Shown here one piece after another: positions 9,287 to 17,203 of a stretch of 64,000 nt of DNA (position 1 is its first letter; every line of letters begins with the position of its first letter). Below the pieces are notes generated by a model that saw only the letters and a list, made by a program, of their open reading frames with translations, made no database searches and was not told the origin of the DNA. This DNA comes from Hymenobacter sediminis (lineage in GTDB: Bacteria; Bacteroidota; Bacteroidia; Cytophagales; Hymenobacteraceae): NCBI RefSeq assembly GCF_003231285.1, contig NZ_QKNS01000004.1:310001-374000 (forward strand), in the 5' to 3' direction. The position numbers and the translations under genes are program-made.

Positions 9287-9745
9287 ATGGAACTCTCCAA
9301 TCAATTTTCGGTGGCCCAGCGCCGTCGCAGAACCAGCGCCACAAATCCGGTTTGGATGGATGGGCTGCGGATTCTGCTAGGCCTGTTCCTGTTCATCAAA
9401 GGCATTTCGTTTCTGAGCAATTCCAGCGACGTATTCTACCTACTTAGTCAGCAGCCGAACCCGGAAGGCCTTAAGAAAGCCTCCCTCTTCTTCAGCGTCT
9501 TTCACATCATTGGCGGCCTCATGATTGCCTTCGGGGCCCTGACGCGCTTTGCCCTGCTGGTGCAGATTCCGATTCTGCTGGGGGCGGTTTTCTTGGTGAA
9601 TGTGCAAAACGGCCTTACCCTGCAAAACACCGAACTGTGGGTGTCGGCGGTAGTGCTGAGCTTGTCGTTGTTTTTTATGGTAATGGGCCCCGGCCGGTTC
9701 TCCGTCGATAACAAAGTATTGCGTAACCAATCGAAGCAGGAATAA
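9287..9745 (+). CDS. DoxX-like four-helix membrane protein
   Basis: A 152-residue integral membrane protein with an Arg-rich cytoplasmic start (QRRRRTS) and four predicted helices (about residues 25-43, 65-82, 88-105 and 117-134). The spacing and the first-helix phrase GLFLFIKGISFL match the DoxX/DUF417-like superfamily. These proteins are common in Bacteroidota and their function is mostly unknown. It follows the macro-domain gene and converges on the alpha/beta hydrolase gene. Confidence 0.7.
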   Translation: MELSNQFSVAQRRRRTSATNPVWMDGLRILLGLFLFIKGISFLSNSSDVFYLLSQQPNPEGLKKASLFFSVFHIIGGLMIAFGALTRFALLVQIPILLGAVFLVNVQNGLTLQNTELWVSAVVLSLSLFFMVMGPGRFSVDNKVLRNQSKQE

Positions 9746-9783
9746 GGACCACGATTAGGGCCTAGTATTCTTAAGGATAATCC

Positions 9784-10575
9784 TCACAGCCGGAGTTTCG
9801 GGTTACGACGCAGGTAGGCCGCTACGTCATAAATAAGGCCGGCGTGGCCTGCTTCCAGCAATACCGTGTGGGCATGCTGCAAGGAAGCAATAAAGCTCTG
9901 CAGCCCTGCATGCGGAATCACCCGGTCATGGCGGCCCAGAAAGAACGTCACGGGTGTGGCCTGGTGGTTCAGAATAGCCGCTAGCTTTTTCACATCGAAT
10001 GTCAGGTTGCGGAAACCCACCCAACTGCGGTACACGCGCAGCCGCTTCTCGCGACTATCCAGCTGCCACTGAGCAAAACGGACCAGGTTGGCATCGACGA
10101 GGCGGCGCTGGTGCAGAGCGTCCAGAAACCGGAGCAGGCGCTGCGGCCGCAGCACGGCCCGGCCTAGCACTCCGCGCATCCACGGGGGGTAAGTAGCCAA
10201 CGCGTACCAGAACTGGCGCTGCAGCCCATCGGGCGCAATCAGCCATACTTGCTTCACGGCTTCTGGTAGCAACTCCACGGCCGTGAGGGCAAACTTGGCC
10301 CCCATACTGAAGGCCAGCAAGCTGAATTGCTTGATTTGATGTGCATCCAGAAAATCCTTCAGGAGCGCTCCGAGCCGCTTCTTGCTGATGGGTGCATCGG
10401 CTTTAGCCAGCTTACTCCGGCCATGATAAAACAGGTCGAAGGCATAAACCGTCACGTCGGGGCCCAGGGCGGGTATAAGAGTGCGCCAGTGCCCTTCGCC
10501 CTGTCCGTACCCATGGAACGCCAGCACTACCGTAGAGCCCGTCCCATATTTCTGAAAGTGTAGCTGGGTTTTCAT
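9784..10575 (-). CDS. Alpha/beta-hydrolase fold protein
   Basis: A 263-residue alpha/beta hydrolase. The oxyanion region is FHGYGQGEGHW (about residue 19), the nucleophile elbow is AFSMG (Ser about 108), the acid lies in LGRHDRVIP (about 216) and the catalytic His in EAGHAGL (about 245). There is no signal peptide, so it acts in the cytoplasm. The cap region is rich in Arg and aromatics. The substrate cannot be assigned. The start codon lies 7 bp from a long inverted repeat. Confidence 0.85.
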   Translation of the reverse strand: MKTQLHFQKYGTGSTVVLAFHGYGQGEGHWRTLIPALGPDVTVYAFDLFYHGRSKLAKADAPISKKRLGALLKDFLDAHQIKQFSLLAFSMGAKFALTAVELLPEAVKQVWLIAPDGLQRQFWYALATYPPWMRGVLGRAVLRPQRLLRFLDALHQRRLVDANLVRFAQWQLDSREKRLRVYRSWVGFRNLTFDVKKLAAILNHQATPVTFFLGRHDRVIPHAGLQSFIASLQHAHTVLLEAGHAGLIYDVAAYLRRNPKLRL

Positions 10576-10581
10576 AGGATG

Positions 10582-10818
10582 GGGTGAATCGTGACCGGTG
10601 AATGGTGAGAGTGCGTTATTCCAGCTCCCTACCCCCTCTAAGCGGTTTAAAGCCTCAGCGGGGCGGCACCAAATCGTTGAACGATAGGGGCCGCCCCGCT
10701 GAGGCTTTACGTTGTTATACGGGCCGGGGTGTTACAAATACACTACCCCCACTGCGGCGGGCCAGACAGACAGCTTGCAACATTCTTATGTTACGCAGTC
10801 ACCGGTCACGATTCACCC
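10582..10818. repeat. Nested inverted-repeat element (MITE-like)
   Basis: Perfect 20-bp inverted repeats bound the element (10582-10601 and 10799-10818, GGGTGAATCGTGACCGGTGA). Inside is a second 20-bp perfect inverted repeat (10648-10667 and 10690-10709, containing GCCTCAGCGGGGCGGC) around a 22-bp loop. No protein is encoded. The element fills the whole gap between the hydrolase start and the DUF502 stop, and the inner hairpin may also end DUF502 transcription. Confidence 0.75.
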
Positions 10819-10824
10819 ATCACC

Positions 10825-11379
10825 TTATCCCAACCTCGATACGCCGCCTGAAACAATGAATTTCATCACTTCGCTGCTGGGCAAATCGAGGTAGGTAATG
10901 TTCTGGATGGGCACCAGCACCAGCTCGCCCGAGAAGTTGTAGGAGTGCGGAAAATACACGGCTAGCAGGTCGTCGCGGTGAATGGCGGCCATGGTAGGTT
11001 GCGTTACAAAGCCCATTTTAAAGGTTTGCTCCGCGGCACTCATTCGCACGAGCACGGGCCGGTTGAACTTCTGATTATCGCCCACGAAAGCATCAAACAG
11101 GTCCTTCAGGCTGGAATAGATAATGCTGACCAGCGGAGTACGGTGTAGCAGCCGCTCAGTGATGATGAGAAAAGGCCGCACCAGAAAGGACTTCGCCACG
11201 AACCCTACAGCCGTAACCAGCAGCACGGCCACCACCAACCCCAGCCCCGGCACATCAAAGCTCAGACCGGCGAACAGGTCATCGAGCCAGCGCAGCAGCG
11301 CATACAGGATGTAGATGGTAAGCCCGATGGGGGCCACAATAAGAAACCCGCTGAGAAAGTAGTTGAGCAGACGACGCAT
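10825..11379 (-). CDS. DUF502 family membrane protein
   Basis: The start at 11379 (MRRLLNYFLSGFLIVAPIGL) gives 184 residues. Two membrane helices (about residues 6-28 and 42-66) are followed by the conserved DUF502 soluble part with PLVSIIYSSLKDLFDAF, GFVTQPTM and YFPHSYNFSGELVLVP. DUF502 proteins occur widely in bacteria and plants (the COV family in plants). Their biochemical role is unsettled. The gene lies 125 bp beyond ispH on the same strand and ends next to the nested inverted repeat. Confidence 0.88.
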   Translation of the reverse strand: MRRLLNYFLSGFLIVAPIGLTIYILYALLRWLDDLFAGLSFDVPGLGLVVAVLLVTAVGFVAKSFLVRPFLIITERLLHRTPLVSIIYSSLKDLFDAFVGDNQKFNRPVLVRMSAAEQTFKMGFVTQPTMAAIHRDDLLAVYFPHSYNFSGELVLVPIQNITYLDLPSSEVMKFIVSGGVSRLG

Positions 11380-11504
11380 ACACAAGGGAAAATAGCCCCG
11401 CAAAAGCAGGCCGCGCAAGATACCGTGACGGGCGCAAAACGAAACCGCCGCCCCAGATAAATCCGGTGCGGCGGCTAAGGTTTGGGCAGGGAGCCGGGGG
11501 TAGG

Positions 11505-12389
11505 CTACACGGCGTGGGCGGCTACTTCTTCAATCCGGTCTTTCACCTGCTGCATCAGCCACATGGGTGTGCTGGTGGCCCCGCAGATTCCTACTGATTC
11601 AGCGCCGTTAAACCACTCATCGTTCAGCTCATGCTCGTTTTCCACGAAGTAGCTGCGCGGGTTGGTTTTATTGACTACCGTGAACAGGGCTTTGCCATTG
11701 GAGCTTTTGCGCCCGCTCACGAACACCACCACGTCATGCTGGAGGGCGAACTTGGCCAGAGCGGGTTCCCGGTTGCTTACCTGCCGACAAATAGAGTCGT
11801 TGGCATCGAATGCTTCCAGAGAGCCTCCGGCCGCCTGAATGCGTTGCTCTATCACTTCTTTCATGTGGTAGAAGCCGGCCGTGCTCTTGGTGGTCTGGCT
11901 GAACAGGGTCACGGGCCGGGCGAAATCCACTTGGTCCAGGTCGGCTTCCGTCATCACAATGATGGCTTGGTTGCGCGTCTGGCCCGTAAGACCCGTTACT
12001 TCGGCGTGGCCTGGCTGCCCGTAAATAACAATTTGCCCGTTCTGACGGGTAGTAGCATCGAAGGCGTGCTTCACCCGGTTCTGCAGTTTCAACACTACGG
12101 GGCAGGAAGCGTCAATCAGCTCGATATTATTGCGCAGAGCCAGCTCGTAGGTTTCCGGTGGCTCGCCATGCGCCCGGATCAGCACCTTGGCGTCGTGCAG
12201 CTCCGAGAGTTGCTCCCGGTCGATGATACGCAGCCCCAAAGCGTGCAAGCGCTCCACCTCCATGCGATTGTGCACAATGTCGCCGAGGCAATACAGGGTT
12301 TCCTGCTGGCCCAACTCGTCTTCGGCCATCTGAATGGCAAACTCAACGCCGAAGCAATAGCCGGAATTCTTATCAATGATGACGTTCAT
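11505..12389 (-). CDS. ispH: 4-hydroxy-3-methylbut-2-enyl diphosphate reductase
   Basis: IspH carries out the last step of the MEP isoprenoid pathway, reducing HMBPP to IPP and DMAPP with a [4Fe-4S] cluster. The 294-residue protein has the three cluster cysteines in GYCFGVEFA (Cys12), DASCPVVLKL (about 95) and ICRQVSNRE (about 197), plus the substrate-binding RAHGEPPE and ICGATSTP segments. The length is normal. It follows cmk by 123 bp on the same strand, and cmk-ispH adjacency is common in Bacteroidota. Confidence 0.96.
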   Translation of the reverse strand: MNVIIDKNSGYCFGVEFAIQMAEDELGQQETLYCLGDIVHNRMEVERLHALGLRIIDREQLSELHDAKVLIRAHGEPPETYELALRNNIELIDASCPVVLKLQNRVKHAFDATTRQNGQIVIYGQPGHAEVTGLTGQTRNQAIIVMTEADLDQVDFARPVTLFSQTTKSTAGFYHMKEVIEQRIQAAGGSLEAFDANDSICRQVSNREPALAKFALQHDVVVFVSGRKSSNGKALFTVVNKTNPRSYFVENEHELNDEWFNGAESVGICGATSTPMWLMQQVKDRIEEVAAHAV

Positions 12390-12512
12390 GGGCTCTTAAA
12401 TATGACGGCGAGGCTCCACAAAAGCCGGGTCGTCGGCGCGGGATTCACACTCAGCAAATCCAATAGCTCTTTTCTCTAACAACAATTCTGCCGCACTTTT
12501 GCTCCGGGCCGC

Positions 12513-13229
12513 TTATTTCTGTTCGCTACCCTGCCAGCCGTTCGCAGCCAATGAAAACAGCATGGCTGATACACGCTCTAACACGAAATCGACCTGTTCG
12601 TCAATCATCATGTGGGTAGTGTCGAGAAGTACGGCGTCGGCGGCGCGGCGCAGGGGGCTTTCGGCACGAGTAGAGTCCAAGTGGTCGCGCTTGCGCAGGT
12701 TTTCCACGATGTCTTCCACTGGTACGTGCTCTTCTTTCTCAGCCAGCTCTTCCTGGCGGCGCAGAGCCCGGGTTAGCACATCGGCGGTCATGAAGATTTT
12801 CACTTCCGCATCCGGAAAAACGGTGGTTCCAATGTCGCGCCCATCCATCACTACCCCCCGCTTGCGGCCCATCCGTTGTTGCTGCCGCACCATGGCGTGG
12901 CGCACAGCCGGAATAACCGACACCTCACTTACCAGATTAGAAATGCGCATTTGCCGGATTTCATCTTCCCGAATCACGCCATCCAGGCACAGCTCATTGC
13001 GGCCGGTTTTGCGGTTGCGCTTGAACGTGATGTGCATATCGTGCAAGGCCTGCTCCACGCGGGGTAAATCGTCGAAGCTGATGCCATGCTCCAGCAAGTA
13101 CAGCGTAACGCCCCGGTACATGGCGCCGCTGTCGATGTACGCATACCCCAGCTCAGCCGCTACGGCTTTGGCCGTGGTGCTTTTGCCACAGGAGGAGTAG
13201 CCGTCGATGGCAATGACGATTTTTCGCAT
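12513..13229 (-). CDS. cmk: Cytidylate kinase
   Basis: CMP/dCMP kinase phosphorylates CMP and dCMP with ATP for nucleotide synthesis. The start at 13229 (MRKIVIAIDGYSSCGKSTTA) puts the P-loop GYSSCGKST at residues 10-18 and gives 238 residues, the usual size. Other family features are AYIDSGAMYRGVTLY, VMDGRDIGTTVFPDAEVKIF and the Arg-rich LRKRDHLDSTRAESPLR. An upstream in-frame Met adds 14 residues and overlaps the previous gene, so it is rejected. It lies in a row with a small lipoprotein gene and a hypothetical gene upstream. Confidence 0.95.
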   Translation of the reverse strand: MRKIVIAIDGYSSCGKSTTAKAVAAELGYAYIDSGAMYRGVTLYLLEHGISFDDLPRVEQALHDMHITFKRNRKTGRNELCLDGVIREDEIRQMRISNLVSEVSVIPAVRHAMVRQQQRMGRKRGVVMDGRDIGTTVFPDAEVKIFMTADVLTRALRRQEELAEKEEHVPVEDIVENLRKRDHLDSTRAESPLRRAADAVLLDTTHMMIDEQVDFVLERVSAMLFSLAANGWQGSEQK

Positions 13230-13270
13230 GGCAAGCTCGGTGCTAGGCTCAGACTGAGGAAAGGGGCTCA

Positions 13271-13663
13271 CTAAATCCAGGATTTACGGCCCGGCTTGGC
13301 GGCCAGGCGCTCGGGTACACCCGCGAAAAACTCAGCAACCGATTGGCCCAGGCCCTTCGTTAGTTGCTCGCTTACGCGGTAAAACGGGTTAAAAAAAGAA
13401 GTCTGGTTAATGCCTACCCCCGTGGTGCCATCAGGCCCTTTGGCCCAGGTTCCACCATAGGTTTCTACCAGGCACTGCCCCAGAAAGCAGCCCAGCGCGG
13501 TAATAACGCCCTGCCGGTCGGTTTCTTTGATGGTAGGGCGCTGGACCTCAATAAAATCACGGAGGCGCTGTACGGCGTCCGCATCAAAAGCATTTACTTG
13601 TAACTGCTGGCGCACGGCTTCAGCAGCGGCTACCAGGGAGGCAAGCGGATTGGGTTCAGACAT
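13271..13663 (-). CDS. Conserved hypothetical protein, 130 aa
   Basis: I do not recognise a named family. The protein is mainly helical at its N-terminus (about residues 1-50), followed by a Gly-rich centre (LGQCLVETYGGTWAKGPDG) and an amphipathic end with FNPFYRVSEQLTKGLGQSVAEFF. There is no signal peptide or membrane segment. It lies 14 bp after the small lipoprotein gene and 41 bp before cmk, so the three may be co-transcribed. The ordered composition and the operon spacing support a real gene. Confidence 0.7.
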   Translation of the reverse strand: MSEPNPLASLVAAAEAVRQQLQVNAFDADAVQRLRDFIEVQRPTIKETDRQGVITALGCFLGQCLVETYGGTWAKGPDGTTGVGINQTSFFNPFYRVSEQLTKGLGQSVAEFFAGVPERLAAKPGRKSWI

Positions 13664-13677
13664 GAGGAAGCGGCCGG

Positions 13678-13836
13678 CTAGTGACTATCGCAGGGACAAG
13701 GGATTTTACCAACTTTGGCTTTCCGCTTGAAGGATGCCGTTTTTTTTTGCTGGGGGGTGCGAGCGGCGCAGCCGGCAGTTAGCAGGCCCGAGCCCCCGAG
13801 CAGGGCAGCCAGTAGCAAAGTCACAATCTTTCTCAC
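13678..13836 (-). CDS. Small lipoprotein with Cys-rich tail, GTG start
   Basis: A 52-residue reading frame begins with GTG at 13836 and ends at TAG (13678-13680). It encodes a signal with a lipobox (LLTAGC, Cys at residue 23), a Lys-rich middle (QQKKTASFKRKAKVGK) and the terminal motif IPCPCDSH. A TATATTTG sequence, a perfect -7 element, lies 16 bp upstream on the minus strand (13852-13859), although no -33 element is seen. A run of nine A in the coding strand lies inside the gene. The protein is too short for most gene callers. It looks real because the lipobox and the Cys tail are in one frame and the next gene follows after 14 bp. Function unknown. Confidence 0.65.
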   Translation of the reverse strand: MRKIVTLLLAALLGGSGLLTAGCAARTPQQKKTASFKRKAKVGKIPCPCDSH

Positions 13837-13920
13837 GGCGCGGATTTTCGGCAAATATACGGTTCTTTACCCGTTAGCCGCCCTACGGCTCCACAATTCA
13901 CTGTGCTTTCTCCCCTGCCT

Positions 13921-15576
13921 ATGTCCGCCGATTTTCAGCTGCTCGCCAACGTCATCGACCTGTTTCAGAATACGATAATGCCCGCTACCCTACACGTAGC
14001 GGCCGGCCGCGTTCAGCGCATTGAGCCGACGGGAGCTGCGGAGCCTGACCCTAACTTGCCCTATGCGCTACCAGGGTTCGTGGATGCGCACGTACACGTA
14101 GAAAGCTCCTTACTGGTGCCCTCGGAGTTTGCCCGGCTGGCAGTGGTGCACGGCACGGTAGCTACGGTTTCAGACCCTCATGAAATTGGCAATGTGCTAG
14201 GCGTAGCTGGCGTGAAGTACATGCTGCAGAGCGGTCAGCAGGTACCCTTCAAGTTTTGCTTCGGGGCTCCTTCCTGCGTGCCCGCTACCTCCTTCGAAAC
14301 GGCCGGAGCTGAAATAACCGCTTCAGATATTGAGCAGTTGTTCCGGGAGCACCCGGAAATTGGCTACCTCGCCGAAATGATGAACTGGCCCGGCGTACTC
14401 CACCGCGACGAGCTGGTGATGGAGAAAATCCGCTTGGCTGAGCAGTACGGCCGCCCCGTGGATGGGCACGCGCCCGGCCTGCGCGACACAGATGCCCAAC
14501 GCTACGCCGAGGCCGGTATCAGCACCGACCACGAATGCTTTACGGCAGAAGAGGCGTTGGATAAGCTGGCGGTGGGCATGAAGATTCTGGTTCGGGAAGG
14601 CTCGGCGGCCCGCAACTTCGAGGCTCTGATTGATTTACTACCCCAGCACTATGAGCAGATGATGTTCTGCTCCGACGATAAGCACCCCGACACCCTTGTG
14701 CTGGGTCACATCAACCAACTGGTGCAGCGCGCCGTGGCTCGCGGTCAGGATGTACTGAAGGTGCTGCGTGTTGCCTGCCGCAACCCAGTGGAGCACTACA
14801 AGCTACCGGTAGGCCTGCTGCAGCCCGGCGACCCAGCCGACTTTATTGTGGTCAATAACCTCACTGATTTTACGGTGCAGCAAACCTACCTCAACGGGGA
14901 ACTGGCAGCAGAAAACGGCCAAACGCTGATTCCGGCCGTGCCTGTGGAGGTAGTCAACAACTTTAATACCAACCCCGTTCGGCCCGAAGATTTCCAGCTA
15001 CCTGCTCCCCAGCCCGCCGCTACTATTCGCGTGATGGAGTGCTTCGACGGGCAACTCATCACGGCCCGCCACGACCTACCGGCCCGCGTGGAGAATGGCG
15101 TGGTAGTACCCGATGTAGCCCAGGACGTGCTGAAGCTAACGGTAGTGAACCGCTACCATGCGGCTCCGCCGGCTGTGTCCTTCATCCAAGGCTTCGGATT
15201 GAAGCGAGGAGCCCTGGCCAGCAGCGTTGGCCACGACTCCCATAACATTACGGCCGTTGGCTGCGACGATGAAAGCTTGGCCCGAGCTGTAAATCTCGTT
15301 ATCGAAGCACGAGGGGGCCTAGCCGCCGTGTCGCCCGATGGACAGGAAATGCTACTCCCTTTACCTGTTGCTGGCCTGATGTCAAACCAAGAGGGCTACC
15401 ACGTCGCCGAAGCCTACGCTGCCGTCGATGCGCTGGCCAAACAGCTGGGCTCTCCGCTCCAAGCTCCTTTCATGACGCTTTCTTTTATGGCTCTATTGGT
15501 TATTCCTAGCCTCAAGCTCAGCGACAAAGGACTGTTTGATGGGGAAGCCTTCCGGTTTGTGGAAGCGGTAGTATAG
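13921..15576 (+). CDS. ade: Adenine deaminase
   Basis: Adenine deaminase converts adenine to hypoxanthine for purine salvage. With the start at 13921 it has 551 residues. The amidohydrolase metal motif is GFVDAHVHVESSL near residue 55, followed by VSDPHEIGNVLG, the bridging region GHAPGL, STDHECFTAEEA and FCSDDKHPD. The C-terminal domain has SVGHDSHNITAVGCDDE. All are hallmarks of the AdeC type. A second start 18 bp upstream is possible. The gene is alone and ends at a strong bidirectional terminator. Confidence 0.95.
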   Translation: MSADFQLLANVIDLFQNTIMPATLHVAAGRVQRIEPTGAAEPDPNLPYALPGFVDAHVHVESSLLVPSEFARLAVVHGTVATVSDPHEIGNVLGVAGVKYMLQSGQQVPFKFCFGAPSCVPATSFETAGAEITASDIEQLFREHPEIGYLAEMMNWPGVLHRDELVMEKIRLAEQYGRPVDGHAPGLRDTDAQRYAEAGISTDHECFTAEEALDKLAVGMKILVREGSAARNFEALIDLLPQHYEQMMFCSDDKHPDTLVLGHINQLVQRAVARGQDVLKVLRVACRNPVEHYKLPVGLLQPGDPADFIVVNNLTDFTVQQTYLNGELAAENGQTLIPAVPVEVVNNFNTNPVRPEDFQLPAPQPAATIRVMECFDGQLITARHDLPARVENGVVVPDVAQDVLKLTVVNRYHAAPPAVSFIQGFGLKRGALASSVGHDSHNITAVGCDDESLARAVNLVIEARGGLAAVSPDGQEMLLPLPVAGLMSNQEGYHVAEAYAAVDALAKQLGSPLQAPFMTLSFMALLVIPSLKLSDKGLFDGEAFRFVEAVV

Positions 15577-15600
15577 AACCCGGTCCCTACCCCCTTCTGA

Positions 15601-15640
15601 AACAAAAAGCCCGGTGCTGCGCAGCACCGGGCTTTTTGTT
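15601..15640. terminator. Bidirectional terminator between ade and the response regulator gene
   Basis: A perfect 20-bp inverted repeat with no gap (centre at 15620/15621), with A and T runs at the two ends, serves the two convergent genes. Confidence 0.9.
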
Positions 15641-15655
15641 TCAGAAAAACAGAAG

Positions 15656-16075
15656 TTACGCGGCTACGAAGCGCTTCTGCATCAGCTTCTGCATTTTCTC
15701 CTCGGTCAGGGGCTTGGCGAGGTACTCCACGCCTTCATACTGTGCTACCCGAGCGGTGTCGGCGGCGTGCATGGAGGTAGTAAGTACGGCCATTACCGTT
15801 TTTTCACGTACGGCTTCGGGCAGGGCACTATACAGCTTCAGGAACTCGAAGCCGTCCATGCCCGGCATTTTCAGGTCCACGAATACCAGATCGGGGGCTT
15901 CCTCAGTGGGTTGCTCGCCCTTGGTGCCACCCCATATGTGCTGGTAAGCCTGCTCGGCCTTGGAAAAGGTATGTACCTGCTCAGCCACGTCGAGGCGGCT
16001 GAGCAACCGGTTGTTGAGGAAACTGGTGGTTTCGTTGTCATCCACCAACACCACGCTGCGCAACTTCTTAGACAT
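15656..16075 (-). CDS. Single-domain response regulator
   Basis: A 139-residue CheY-like receiver with no output domain. The start at 16075 (MSKKLRSVVLVDDNETTSFL) is chosen because the acidic pocket VDDNE then lies near residue 11. The phosphorylated Asp is in LVFVDLKMPGMDG (about residue 66), the Thr/Ser switch in VLTTSMHAAD and the Lys in YLAKPLTEEKM. Such stand-alone receivers in Bacteroidota pass phosphate between hybrid kinases or bind a target protein. No kinase gene is nearby. An insertion between the first and second motifs (HIWGGTKGEQPTEEAPD) is slightly longer than usual. Confidence 0.92.
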   Translation of the reverse strand: MSKKLRSVVLVDDNETTSFLNNRLLSRLDVAEQVHTFSKAEQAYQHIWGGTKGEQPTEEAPDLVFVDLKMPGMDGFEFLKLYSALPEAVREKTVMAVLTTSMHAADTARVAQYEGVEYLAKPLTEEKMQKLMQKRFVAA

Positions 16076-16124
16076 GGGCTTTGGGTTTAGTAAGCTGGTA
16101 TGAAACAGATAAGCAACGGAGCGG

Positions 16125-17102
16125 CTATAGCCAGCCCTGTTCGCGCATCCAGTCGTCGTTGTAAATTTTACCGAGGTAGCGCGTGCCGTGGTCAGGTAAC
16201 ACAATCACCATGGTGTCGTCTTCCTTCAGGTGCTCTTTCGCGTATTCCAGCGCGCCATACACCGCCGATCCGCACGACCACCCCACGAACAATCCTTCTT
16301 CCTTGGCCAGACGCCGCGTCATGAGTGCAGCATCCTTATCTGATACTTTAATGAAAAGGTCAATCAGGTCAAAGTTAACATTCTTAGGCAGAATATCTTC
16401 GCCGATGCCTTCCGTCTTGTAAGGGTAGATTTCGTTTTCGTCGAAAATACCCGTCTCCTTGTACTTCTTGAAAACCGAGCCGTAGGTATCCAAGCCTACC
16501 GTAATAAGGTTCGGATTCTGCTCTTTCAGGTACTGAGCAGTGCCGCAGATGGTCCCGCCCGTGCCTACGCCTGCAGCGTAATGCGTGATTTTACCTTCCG
16601 TTTGCTCCCATAGCTCGGGGCCGGTAGTTTCGTAGTGAGCCGCCGAGTTGGAAGGGTTGTCGTACTGATTAGGGTAGATGGAGTTCGGAATTTCCTGGTT
16701 GAGCTTCCGGGCTACCGAGTAATAGCTGCGCGGGTCATCGGGGGCCACATTGGTGGGGCACACAATCACCTCGGCGCCTACTGCCCGCAGAATGTCCTGC
16801 TTCTCCTTGCTTTGCTTGTCGCTCATTGTGAAGATGCACTTGTAGCCCTTCGCAATGGCGGCCAGCGCCAGGCCCATGCCGGTGTTGCCGGAAGTGCCTT
16901 CAATGATAGTTCCGCCGGGCTTGAGCAAACCAGCTTTTTCGGCGTCCTCAACCATCTTGAGGGCCATACGGTCTTTTACGGAGTTGCCAGGGTTGAAATA
17001 TTCCACCTTGGCCAGGATGGTACCTTTGATGCCGTCGGTGACTTTGTTGAGCTTCACCAGCGGGGTGTTGCCGATGGCCTCAACGATATTGTTCAAATAC
17101 AT
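16125..17102 (-). CDS. PLP-dependent cysteine synthase/cystathionine beta-synthase-like enzyme
   Basis: A fold type II PLP enzyme of 325 residues with the start at 17102 (MYLNNIVEAIGNTPLVKLNK). The PLP lysine is in NPGNSVKDRMA (about residue 41), the phosphate loop is EGTSGNTGMGLA, and the glycine loop is GVGTGGTICGTAQYL. The insert YSVARKLNQEIPNSIYPNQY and the end VIVLPDHGTRYLGKIYND are typical of the cystathionine beta-synthase branch without CBS domains, so it could act in sulfide assimilation or reverse transsulfuration. The exact substrate (O-acetylserine, or serine plus homocysteine) is not decided by sequence. Confidence 0.9.
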   Translation of the reverse strand: MYLNNIVEAIGNTPLVKLNKVTDGIKGTILAKVEYFNPGNSVKDRMALKMVEDAEKAGLLKPGGTIIEGTSGNTGMGLALAAIAKGYKCIFTMSDKQSKEKQDILRAVGAEVIVCPTNVAPDDPRSYYSVARKLNQEIPNSIYPNQYDNPSNSAAHYETTGPELWEQTEGKITHYAAGVGTGGTICGTAQYLKEQNPNLITVGLDTYGSVFKKYKETGIFDENEIYPYKTEGIGEDILPKNVNFDLIDLFIKVSDKDAALMTRRLAKEEGLFVGWSCGSAVYGALEYAKEHLKEDDTMVIVLPDHGTRYLGKIYNDDWMREQGWL

Positions 17103-17203
17103 GGGTGAGAGGTGCGTGGTGTTCGAGAGAGATGACAAAGGTACGGATTTACTAGCGTAGCCCTGACAACTAGTCCCGTTGCATATCAGGTTCAACCAGG
17201 CTC

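Noticed and set aside
15676..16204. Longer response-regulator frame with 43 extra N-terminal residues
   Set aside because: The extension overlaps the end of the cysteine-synthase-like gene and lacks family similarity.
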